Assembly (NCBI GenBank): GCA_036924285.1 | Contig: JAYKYS010000001.1 | Span: 27,651,501 to 27,715,500, forward strand | DNA from: Asterella californica | Taxonomy: Eukaryota; Streptophyta; Marchantiopsida; Marchantiales; Aytoniaceae | Direction of reading: 5' to 3' | Length of the DNA stretch: 64,000 nt | In this document: one piece after another, positions 44,582 to 55,200 of the stretch | Layout: the number at the start of each line of letters is the position of its first letter | Position numbering within the stretch: position 1 is the first letter of the stretch | The notes under the pieces: model-generated | The model's input: the letters and a program-made list of their open reading frames with translations, nothing else | Told to the model about the DNA's origin: nothing | Database searches by the model: none | Position numbers and translations under genes: made by a program

Positions 44582-47500
44582 TCACTCTTCATCTCTGCCT
44601 GAAAGGATTACATCATCCACATACAGCAGCAACGCTACTCTCTCTTTTGCTGTAACTAGGATATATATATTAGGATCTCCCCTTGTAGAAGAGAAACCCT
44701 TCTTCTTTAAGAAACTGTCTATCCTAGTAAACCAAGCTCTAGGAGCTTGCTTAAGGCCATACAAGGCTTTACGAAGTTTGTATACTAACTGTTCTTTTCC
44801 AGCAACCTGAAAACCTTGTGGATGCTGTATGTATACTTCCTCTTGTATCTTATCATTCAGAAAAGCATTCTTCACATCTAGTTGCCATACTTTCCAGTTA
44901 TGAAGCATAGAATATGCTATTAGCAGCCTAACTGAACTCATCTTCACTACAGGAGTAAACGTCTCACCATAGTCCTCCCCTTGCTGCTGTAGATAGCCCT
45001 TGGCTACAAGTCGAGCCTTATATCTCTGAACTGTACCATCAGCATGGTACTTCGTTTTGTCCACCCATTTGGTTCCAATCAACTTCTTCCCTTCAGGAAG
45101 AGTTGTCAAGAACCAAGTATCGTTTTTCTGCAATGCAGTAAACTCCTCCTTCATTGTCTTTGTCCACTTCTCAGACTTCATAGCATCTTTGAACTTCAGT
45201 GGTTTTGCGTTATCAATCGCCTCTGCTAACCACATCTCAGCAAGTCGAAAAGGTAACCTCCTGATTCGAGTAGATCTTCTTACTTGATTCGGAAGTGGTT
45301 GAAGCACTTGTTCAGGTACTGAAGTTGGAACTGTAACTTGTGTGAGAAGATCTATTACCAACTCAGGTGAGTGCACGATATGTTCTGTTTGAGCAACATC
45401 AACATCTACACCACCTCTAACAGCTTCTGATACATTTTCATCAGATTGATTATCTTGTAACATATCAGAAAGAGGAAATCTGAAAGCTAGACTAGTACCA
45501 TTGGAGGTAGTGGTAGTCTCCTTCTTCTCTACCTCAAGATGAGCAGTATGATTTACCTCATCAAAGAAAACATCCCTACTAATGACAATCTTCTCTTTGC
45601 TGTCAAGTAGTCTGTATCCCTTCGTTTGTTCAGAGTAGCCTATGAAAGTGCAAACTCTAGAGCAGTCGTCTAACTTCCTCCTCAACTCTCTAGGCACAAG
45701 TACATAGGCCTTACAGCCAAAAACTCGAAGATTTGAGATATTAGGTTTTATACCTATGAAGGCCTCTTCAGGGCTCATACCTTCCACCACCTTTGTTGGA
45801 CTCCGGTTGAGAAGGTAAACTGCAGTGTTAACTGCTTCAGCCCACAGCTTCCTAGGTAATCCTCCATCCTTGAGTAGACATCTGGTTACTTCAGCAACCA
45901 CTCTGTTCTTCCTCTCCACCACTCCATTTTATTGTGGAGTATAAGGTGCACTTCGTTGTCGTATGATGCCTTTGGACTTGTAGAAAGCCTCAGCGGCTTT
46001 GGACAGAAACTTTCCTCCTCTGTCACTTCTGATTTTTCGGATTTTTCTGCTAGTCTGAAGCTCAACTTCAGTTATGAAGTCTTTCATGTGTGTGAAAGCT
46101 TCATTTTTCATTCTCATAAAGCTCACCCACATTTTTTGTGAGTAATCATCAACTATCAAGAAGTAATATTCAGCTCTACCTAATGATGGAGGATCAATGG
46201 GTCCTGCTAGATCTATATGCAATAAATCTAGAGGAGCTGTAGCCCTTCTTGCTGCTGAATATTTTCCTTTCAAGCAGATCTCACATGGCTTGTGCAAAGA
46301 ATCGAATTTCTGGACTCCTTCAACTAGGTTGAACTTGTACAGCAAGTTCATTCTATCTAAACTCATGTGATCTAGCCTTCTGTGCCACAAATCCGTCTTC
46401 TCTTGTACAGTAGCAGCAAGCAAAACTTCAGGTAAGGAAGTAGCTTCAAGCTCATATAAATGACCTATCACATTGCCTCTTGCTACTACACCTTGATTGT
46501 CTTGTATGTTACAGCCTTTGTTGTTGAAGTTGATGTAAAAACCAGCTTGGACTAACCTCCCAACACTGAGCAAGTTATGCACCACACCAGGTATGTACCA
46601 AACTCCCTCAACTCGAAATACTGCTCCAGTAGGTAGTTGGAGGTGAATATCACCTTGTCCCTTAACTTTGTATCTCTCACCATCTCCTAGACCAACTGTT
46701 GCTCCATTGGTGATCTCTTGAAAGTTGTGGAATCACTCTCGAATGGAAGAGATATGGTTAGATGCTCCAGAATCTATCCACCATGGATGATCTAACTTAC
46801 TAGTGTACAGAGCAGTAAAAAACAGCTGCTCATTACCTTCTCCTGGAGACTTAGCCTGAGCAAGATTTGCTCTGTTTTTGCCCTTATCAATACCTTTGTG
46901 TCTTGTCTTCAATCTGCACTCACGAGCAAAGTGGTCTGGTTGATCACAGTAGTGACAGATTTCATTCTTGCGCTTCTTGTCACCTTGTGCATGTGCGGAA
47001 GAGCCTCCTCCTTGGTTGCCTGATCCAGCACTGCTATTCCACCTTTTGTTGAGAGGAAATGGTTTCCTCTTCCCTCGAAAGTTTCCTCTCTGTTTGTTGA
47101 TGTGCAGCAGAACAGATTCGTCACTTGCTACTTTTCTTTTGTTCTTCTGTTCGATGTTGATTTCTTCTTGTAGCACCAAACTCTCCAGTTCGTCCATCTC
47201 AATCTTTCCAGGACGTACCTCCATACCCTTCACAAATGCCTCATAAGCAGAAGGGAGACTTTCAAGAAATGAATGAATAGCTTCTGAACTCTCAACTCTT
47301 CCTCCTAAGGTTTTGATGTCCTGTGAGAGAGATTTGAGGGCCATAAAATGATCCTCAATGCTCTTACCCTCTTGCATCTGCAAGGTTACGAGCTTACCCT
47401 TAAGAACTCTCAACTTCCCCTCTTTCGTCACTTCATGTTTCCTGGTAAAGGTATCTCATGCTTCTTTTGAAGTTTCTGTATCTAGAATATCAACTAGTTC

Positions 47501-47728
47501 TGCATCTTTCACTGTCATCTTGATAACAGAGAGTGCTAACTGATCACGTCTGTCCCAAACAATAGCTTCTTCAGCAACAATGGGTCTCTCTTGTAAACCA
47601 GTAACAAACTTCCACAAGTCATATCCAGCAAGTATGGCATGTACCCTAGCTCTCCAAATAGGGTAGTTCGAAGTATTCAACTTATGAGAATCAGAAAGTA
47701 AGTTCTCAGTTATGGTAACCGATGCCAT
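44582..47728 (-). pseudogene. copia Gag-Pol in one frame with three stops, truncated in RT
   Basis: From the ATG at 47728 one frame runs 1048 codons to 44582. Domains in order are: Gag (NYPIWRARVHAILAGYDLW, later KEGKLRVLKGKLVTLQM), a perfect zinc knuckle CHYCDQPDHFARECR, protease WWIDSGASNH, pre-integrase LWHRRLDHMS and CEICLKGK, integrase HIDLAGPID, IVDDYSQKMWV, SDRGGKF and VERKNRVVAEV, then RT RLVAKGYLQQ, QLDVKNAFLND and LLLYVDDVILSG. The frame is broken only by TGA near 47,456, TGA near 46,733 and TAA near 45,926. Family consensus has Trp, Trp and Gln there, so each fits one C to T or G to A change. Coding stops soon after YVDD. Confidence 0.93.
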
Positions 47729-48413
47729 TGTGCACTGTCACGAACATGGTCTAACCAAACAGTCTCCAAATGAAATGAAACTTGGTATGCGTGTTGGCAA
47801 AGTGAAAATAAGATCTTTATATGTGAGAGGTGTGGGATAGCGGTAGACCTTGGAAAATTTTAGTTTTTCCAAAAAAGGTCTCTAAGGTCTTCAAATCGAC
47901 GGTCAAAGTTCGACAGAGGTTTCTGACAGTTTCTGACAATTCCAAAACGAGGTCAGAATCGGTCGGAAAAAATTTCGTTGGAAAGGTATTAGGCAGAGCC
48001 TTTTTCTACCGATAAAGTGCCCTCTGAATTCACAGAAAACATCTCTAACCCCCTCAAAACGCTGGTCAAAGGTGAGTTTTGGGTAACTTTTGATCATCAC
48101 GAAAAATCCAAGAAAGGGTGTATCCTACTTAATTCGACTCTTCCTGAAAAGACACTACAAGTGGGTGCCCTTGAAATCGTCAAAAAACTTCCAGAAACCC
48201 CTCAAAATCGAGTTTCAAACTCTCTAGAACTGTAAAATAGTCTCAAAAACAAAAAATTTTGAGCACTCACACTGCCCACATTCGCGTTTTTCTCACACAG
48301 TCAAGAGAACTTCTGCATCTTCACCCATACTCTCTTTTCCTTAGATGGAACCTTCCGTTCCTCATGTCAAACCCCCTTGCACAAACTCTCTCTCTCTTGC
48401 TTCTCGCTGCCTT
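47729..48413 (-). other. copia 5' leader
   Basis: The untranslated region between primer site and Gag start. It holds several short open frames but no recognisable protein. Confidence 0.7.
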
Positions 48414-48425
48414 GCTCTGATACCA
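48414..48425 (-). other. copia primer binding site (initiator tRNA-Met)
   Basis: The minus strand reads tggtatcagagc, the full 12-base classic site, directly adjoining the LTR. Confidence 0.95.
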
Positions 48426-48597
48426 TGTTGAATAAGAAGAGAGTTAGCAGGAGCTCACACACAGCTGAAGGCAGTGTGTGAACAGTTATACTAGAAGGAG
48501 TTACGAACAAATACTGAAGAGGGAGAAAGGAACTGAGAGGTCATAGTCAAAGGTAATAGTCAAAGGAGAAAGAAAGTGAACTTATTATCCTTCAACA
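48426..48597 (-). repeat. copia 5' LTR, 172 bp
   Basis: Plus strand tgttgaa to ttcaaca: a 7-bp perfect inverted end repeat with TG and CA termini. No partner LTR exists in the window. Confidence 0.9.
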
Positions 48598-49680
48598 AGG
48601 GTTGCCTTTGATCGGACACCTTCATTTACTTGGCAATGCTCCTCACCGAACTTTCTATTTGATGGCAGAGAAGTATGGCGATATTTTTCATCTGCGGATG
48701 GGCGTTTACCCAACAGTGATCATTTCTTCTCCTGAGCTCGCGAAGGAAGTTCTCAAAGATCACGACCAGCGCCTTGCCTCTCGCCCTGACTTCACGTCGG
48801 GCAAAATTCTTGCTTACGGTAACGAGTCCATCTCTTTGATGCCACATGGAGGTAAATGGCGATCCATGCGCAAAATCGTCTACTCGGAACTCGTGTCTGG
48901 CCAGCGTATCCAGAAATCTCAGGTGCTGACTCTCATACAGCTAAATCTACGTACATGTCTATCTTGTTACTTCCCGATCGTGTAGCATCATTCTGTTTGC
49001 TACCTGTTGAACTCCTCGACAGTTTGCATCAAGGAATTTGTTGTACGAGTATCTTATATTGGGGCAGGTACAGTATTTCTTGCTTCTCGTGTTACAGCTG
49101 CAGTATCGTCATCATAATCCGGTTTGCCTTTTAAACTCTCTTGCACCATGAATCGTCATGATAAGTAACTGAACATTGTGTTCCACGCTTACCAGTCTTA
49201 TCTCGCAAGTCCTCTTTTTGTGTCATCGCTGTTTGAACACATGAAGTTCAACTATAATTTCTCGTCTAGCATAAATTCCTGTAACAGTTTTGACTTCTGT
49301 GTATATGCTCGAGTGAAAAAGTTCCATTATGAACTGCTGGAGATGTTCTCCAAGACTAGTTGACGTGCAAAGCAATTTTAATTTGCAGATAACGTCCAGG
49401 AACCGTTAAACTTCTGCTTATAGTATAGCACCATCAAGCCCAGACGAAGGTTTAGCGGTACTTCCTCAACGCTATAGCTCTTTGGTGGCAGTCATACACC
49501 CCCTCTATCATATATGTGCATCAATGAAATTCAATATTCATACCCTGGACCCCCTCCTGTTCTAGACTCAAGTGCATGCATCGTGGATCGACTTTTAGGC
49601 TCTCGGACGTATACGTATTCCCGTAGTTGCAAGCTCAAGTTGGGTATAGTTCTTGACTGTAATCTGGAGTTCCTTAAGTC
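48598..49680 (+). pseudogene. partial P450 copy (end of exon 1 and part of intron 1)
   Basis: An inverted duplicate of 17,125-16,143. Its coding part (to about 48,927) starts in the middle of the PPGPRGLP motif and runs through HLHLLGNAPHRTF, MGVYPTVIISSPELAKEVL and WRSMRKIVYSELVSGQRIQK, differing from the intact gene by scattered substitutions. The exon 1 donor and the following intron sequence are kept. Homology ends near 49,680, before exon 2. The start of the gene is cut away by the copia element at 48,597. Exons 2 and 3, with the heme site, are absent, so no active enzyme can be made. Confidence 0.95.
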
Positions 49681-50012
49681 TTCATGCAGGATGGGCACGG
49701 ACAAGGGTTTGGCATTCATGTCCTTCAGACTTATTTCTTGTTGTGTAATCATGAGCTAGGCTTCTGTGGTCAGAATATAACACACGTTTAACTTAGAGAA
49801 ACTGGTTTTTCATTCTGGATTTCTATGACTATTCTTATGTGTTCTTGTTTTTATCGGTCCGATTATATTTAAGAAGTTATACATAGTGAATATATGATAT
49901 ATCTCAACATGAACCGTCAAGCGGAAATAAAGGTCTATGTACATATCCAAGCTATTATCAGGTGGAAGTGAAATGCTACAATGAGAAGAGGTTATATTTC
50001 TGGAGATCTTTG

Positions 50013-50087
50013 CATGGGATAGTCATTCTTACATCTCCATGCAATAGTCATTCTTACATCTTCAGATGTAAGAATGACTATCCCATG
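50013..50087. repeat. 24-bp-arm inverted repeat with a third partial direct copy
   Basis: catgggatagtcattcttacatct at 50,013-50,036 is exactly reverse-complemented at 50,064-50,087. Between them a third, direct copy of its core (atagtcattcttacatct) lies at 50,044-50,061. Confidence 0.93.
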
Positions 50088-50610
50088 GAGAGGGTGGCAT
50101 GTTCATTAACTTATTACCTAACCCTTCCTACGTTGAGCTTTTGTCCTGTAGTTTTAAAAACATATTTTTGTATACTTCACTTATGGGTTATATCTAAATG
50201 AAAGCGTGATTCTCGATTGACTTGTCATTCGAGAAACCTTTACATAAAAATTAATTTAAATTTTACTTAGTATAGCTGTTTTATATAATATATATATATA
50301 AATAAATCTAATAGAAAATAAAAAGAAAATGACACTACACCAGAACGATACAAAGAAACTTTTAAACTTCGAAAAAATGTGTGCATATTCCGCCTCGTTC
50401 TGCGCTTGTTCTCTTCCCGGGTTACGTGAGCCGGGATACTTTGCATGCATAGTCGTACTGTCGACGATGGACTCCAGTCCGTGCGGGACGCCTTTGAGAT
50501 CTTGGCCTCAAGGAGGCTGGTGCAAGGTATGGGAGTACAAATAAAGCAGCTATGCATGGTCAGCAGAAAAAACTTTCTGGTGGTTCTGGCAACGCCAGAA
50601 CTAACGAAAC

Positions 50611-50692
50611 TTGCTGCTTAGGGAGACGACTCTGTTCTGCAACGGGAGGACTTGTTGCTTAGGGAGACGCCTCTGTTCTGCAACGGGAGGAT
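50611..50692. repeat. 41-bp tandem duplication
   Basis: Two adjacent 41-bp units beginning ttgctgcttagggagacg and ttgttgcttagggagacg differ at three positions. Confidence 0.92.
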
Positions 50693-52201
50693 AGTGATAG
50701 CGGCAGCATGGAGCCCAGGATTCAGAACCCAATCAGAGTTAAATTTCCTTTATTCCCTAACTCTAAGATAGAGAATAGAGATGAAATGATCTTGATCTCT
50801 ATACCGGTGGAGTCTGACTCATAGGTTTCAGTATAGAAACAAGGAAACTCCCCGTGATCATCTACATTCGTTTTCCTCTTTCTATACTGAAACTTGCAGT
50901 TTAAGTACAAAGGGTTATGGAGCTACCATGGGTAGGAAAACTGAACCTCCATGGTCCTTGAAACGATCATGAAAGGGAGAGGAAACGGCTGGGTTCACCT
51001 CCATACTAGTCCTCTAACACTCCACTTTGGGCCAAGCCGCACATAGTTCTTCCCAGGAGCTAGGTTCGGTAATAAGAATAAGACTTGCCATCGCACATGT
51101 CAAAGTTTATCGATTCCCGTTCAACTGTAGGAAAAAGTAATCTATCGAGGGTCTTCTTGGGTACCATCTGTTTCCTGTGTAGAACTTGTCAATAGTCAAA
51201 ATTGCCTCTTCCGTCACACAAGACTTGAAAACAGAGATCATGGTTCCGCTCACAACACTCAATCCCATGTTTGTGAAGTGAAAAACCTAATTGTTACCAA
51301 ACGAACAAGCAATAACTAGTTTGCAAACCCCATCCACCTGTAGCCGGGGCGACTTGAGGTCGATTCCCCCAGCCGGGACGTCTCGTGCTGTGCAAGGGCA
51401 GCAGCCTACGCCTGCTGAAATCCTCACAGTGAAAATGGCGTACAACAAAAAACAAAGCCGGCTAAATATGCATCGGATTCGCAGAAAAAACTGACAAAAT
51501 TACCTATACACTACTATGTACGACTGGGCCCTTCCTTCCCTTCTGCAACTTGGAGTTGGAACATCTGAATGGCACCAAAGAGAGGGCCGTACTCGGGAGG
51601 GTGACGTAAAACATGATCTTCCACCGACGAGGGGCCAGACAAGGAGACTGGGGGTGACTTCTAGGAAAGAGCTTTATATTTGAACTCAAATGGGTATGTT
51701 ATGAAGTGATGTTATGTTATGCGCGTGAATTCAAGTGAAGTGCACACACACTGCAAGTCTTGATGTTGGACGGAGTATATGCACAGAATTCTTCACTAAG
51801 CGTTACGAGGCGTCATTCAGGTCAAGAATATAAAAGTTGTAGTTCCAGTTCCTGTGATGAAATGCTAAAAGTTTGTTCTAATGATCATGAGCTGCATCCT
51901 GGGAACAAAGCCATTATGGTGATAAACAAACTGCACTGCTTTTATGCCGGAATCTGTGGCGTCCAGAAACTTTTCGCAAAAGTATATACGAGAAGTAGGT
52001 GATATCTTTATTCCTGGTTCTCATAAGAGGCGCAGTAACTTGATGTTGACGTGTACTTCTGGACCCCTTCATGCTTCTAGAGAAGTTAACATATGCTGTA
52101 ACCTGCTGAAGTTCCGAATGAAATTTCTCTCCTTTCTACATGTGTAATGCAAAGAGAGCAAGTCTCCAAGACTAGAATTTGGCGAGCCAGTTGCATTTCA
52201 C

Positions 52202-55200
52202 TCACTTGAGCATTGGTGCTGAAAGTAGAGTTTGCCCAGGGTTTAGGGTCCCAGGAGATGCACCAATTCTGAAGACAGACCACCTGAAATCACCATACTT
52301 ATCACCCGTGCCTACCAAACCTAAAGAGCTTCCCACCGGAGTATTCCCGCCCTCTTGCACGCCGATGTCCAGAGACTGTTGGCCCTTTGCAGGCCCGTCC
52401 ACAGCCTCAAAAGTCCCCTCATAGGACAATGTCTGAATCACTCTACTGGACATCCCGTCTTCCTGCACAAGAGCGAAACCATCTCCTGGACCATTCTGGA
52501 GCGTACTACTTGGAAGCCTTGCCACGTAGAGAGAAAACCCATCTCCGATGTTATCCACCTTTGAAAACTCTTTGCCATTGCCTACCGAGAGTGTTCGGTA
52601 TTCTTTTCCATTACTGTTATAGAGCACAAGCTTCAATGTCGATGGATCTACATCTTGTCCCATGATCAGCTCCACGAACTTCAAACGACAAAGAGACACG
52701 ATGTTTCCTCGTCAAATCTCTCAAATATTGTTACCTTGGTGATGAAAAAGCAGAATAAAAACTACAAACAGCGCTTCAAAGATCCGGTCTCCTTTCCTTT
52801 CTTGAGTGGTCATCCCTTTTCGTGTCAACAATGCTCGTCTTTGTCACGCGATTCCGGTACTCACGAAAACTACAAGCAGAGAGGCCAACATACCTCATCT
52901 TGATCTGCCCCTGAATTATCGTAGTGCAACTCGTTGATCCAAGCGATGATCTCGCCTGTTGGAAGAGAGGGAGGCTTAGGGGTGTCTGGAGTTTCTGGAG
53001 TGTCAGACCCATCTCCCCAGATAGCCTTCACAAACTCCGCATGATCAACAAATGGATTCCGATTATGTTGGTAAAGGGAGCACACTTTGTCGTTCCGTTG
53101 TCGCTCCGAGTCACTAGGAGGATCGATTTCATTCCATGCAACGAGGTCCCTGAGGATGCCCATCACTTCATTGTCTGGAATAGCCCAAGCAAGAACAGGC
53201 TTACTCTGGCTTCACACGTTATCTTTGAATTTTATGTGAACCTCAGTGACGACAGCAAAATTATATGCACAGCGAGACGCTTACAAAGTGGTTAAAAGGG
53301 ACTCAAGGGGCGTTCTATGGCCTCACCCACGTCAGGTGAGTTGGACAAGCTCAACGCTTTTATTCCTGCAGGTTGCCCGCTACCGTAACGCACTGCCATA
53401 TAGAATACGGCCCTTGCGATATCTCCCCTCACCTGCCACTCAGTCAAAAGATACATAAGAGAACTCGAGCAAGTAACAGCAGTACTATGGAGTACTCATC
53501 TCATGTCATATATGCAGCAACGGCAAGAGTGTACAAAACTCTTGAACTTAACCACAGCTACGGGTGAAGTTCAAGGTTTGAAGTTACTCAGAACCAACAA
53601 ACAGGATCATAACTAACGCTCAGTACATCTGGTGATGATCCACCCAGGAGTTGCCAACTCAACGAAGTAGAAACACGGACCTCTCCAGGAGGCATCCATA
53701 TTTCTTTGTTCGTCCCTGTGTCAGGCGCTGCCTCCTTGTTTGCTGGCACTGAACACGCGACAGCCTGGGTACTACAATCTCCGTAGACTTTATTACCCCT
53801 TGATGAGTTTACTGTGAACAAGAGCAGAAGATTCAGTCATGTAACCCATAAAGTTAGAATTTCTGCATTCGGATGGGAACTGTACTTGGGATGCTTGGCC
53901 TGCATCTTGCTACTCACCATTAGTGTCCGCAGGGCGCAAATTGTGTAGATCTGAGAATCCTGGCTGCCCTTCGAGGAGTCCAAATGATCGCGGCCACAAG
54001 TGCTCTCCTAATTTCAACAGAGCGGTAAGAATCAACTTACGTAATCAAGTGATAAGTAAGATCTGCAGTGTAAGTTAGCTCTGTGGAAGTCCAACCCCTG
54101 CTCCCTTCCAAAACAAATAACGTTATCCACCTCTATAGAGTGAGACTCTGCAGAGAAGACCCTATAAATCTCCATGAGGAGGGAGAAACGTCTCAAGCTG
54201 TTCAAACCAAAGTCATCTATTCCTTTCAGGTCTTACTGTTACTACAACAGAAATAACGCGGATAATCCTTTCTAAGTTTGTGATTCAAACGCTTGCAAGA
54301 ATGCTGGTGTGACGTTGTTTACGGTTCCATCCAGTGGTTTTGCCTTGGGCGCTTTTGAGCATCTTCTCCAAACCATATATGTCAATCCTGCACACTCCAC
54401 GACACCATAATGATCAGACTGATGAATATCGCCTTAGTTTCGGCGCCCGATGCCCCACAGTAAGTGCTCATGAGAGGATCAACCAGGTGCCTGCGAACTT
54501 AAGGCGCGTTTAATCGTTCATAAATTTCGCGCCTTAAGGGTACTGCAAGAGTTCAAGTTGACGCCAAGCTGCGTAAATTTTCAGAAGATCGGGGGGGAGG
54601 ATAAACGAAGCTTAAGACATATTAGTATAATTCTCTGGTAGCTCTTCAGCTCGACCCATCCCAGTTCTCGTCAAGGTGAACAGTGTCAGCTTAGATCCCC
54701 AACCTGAAGATGAGAATACTAAAACTGAACTTAGATTAAGCTCCAGCAGGCCAATATTATCTCCAGGATGCTTGACAATCTCGTACAACTACCTAGGTTC
54801 TGGGGTTTAACGCCCTTAGGGTGAATCCGGCTTTAGGGACCACCTTGGAGCGGTTACTGGTTCTAGTACCCTCAATACTGTCAGCATCCAAACTGAATCC
54901 AATGCTGGCTTCCGAAACACCTTGAAATCATACTGGTTGCTTAACTTGGAGTGAGGACGCGAGCAGAAAGTTAAGTGCAAGCAATCCAGCTCCTTCAGGT
55001 AAACCAGCGTCCATATTGACTCAGCTGTACATTAGGCTTCTCCGTACTAGCTATGGTACAGCTGCCTAGATCTGAGTTACAGGTCCAGACTGCTGATATG
55101 TACAAGACTCGTCGTTGAAACTGTGAAGGATTCATCTTTCACCCCCACAATTCGTGACTTAACCTGGCATAAATCCAACAAAATGAGAAAGGTCTTGAAC

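Larger units (their letters stand above)
44575..48597 (-). mobile_element. Ty1/copia element, 3'-truncated, inserted in a P450 copy
   Basis: The 5' end is complete: LTR 48426-48597, primer site 48414-48425, a leader of about 680 bp, then Gag-Pol to the middle of RT. The 3' part (rest of RT, RNase H, 3' LTR) is missing, and the inverted-repeat arm starts there. On the right the LTR is followed at once by P450 coding sequence (agggttgcctttg), so the element landed inside a P450 exon copy. The candidate target duplication agggt (48598-48602) cannot be checked because the left end is gone. Confidence 0.9.
49681..52201. other. no host gene recognised; repeats
   Basis: It holds an inverted and direct repeat cluster at 50,013-50,087, a 41-bp tandem duplication at 50,611-50,692 and a small hairpin gttctggc-aac-gccagaac at 50,583-50,601. 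An inverted pair, ggtttcagtatagaaaca and its near complement, lies between 50,821 and 50,895. Around 51,019 the minus strand reads aaagtggag then tgttagagg, which resembles a polypurine tract next to an LTR start, but no matching element body or second LTR is visible. Confidence 0.45.

Noticed and set aside
50690..51019. Possible solo LTR ending at tgttagagg on the minus strand next to a purine tract
   Set aside because: The other LTR boundary, a target duplication and element coding sequence could not be identified.
51330..51400. tRNA T-arm-like stretch around ggtcgattccccc
   Set aside because: No cloverleaf can be drawn with an acceptor stem and anticodon arm, so it is not called a tRNA.
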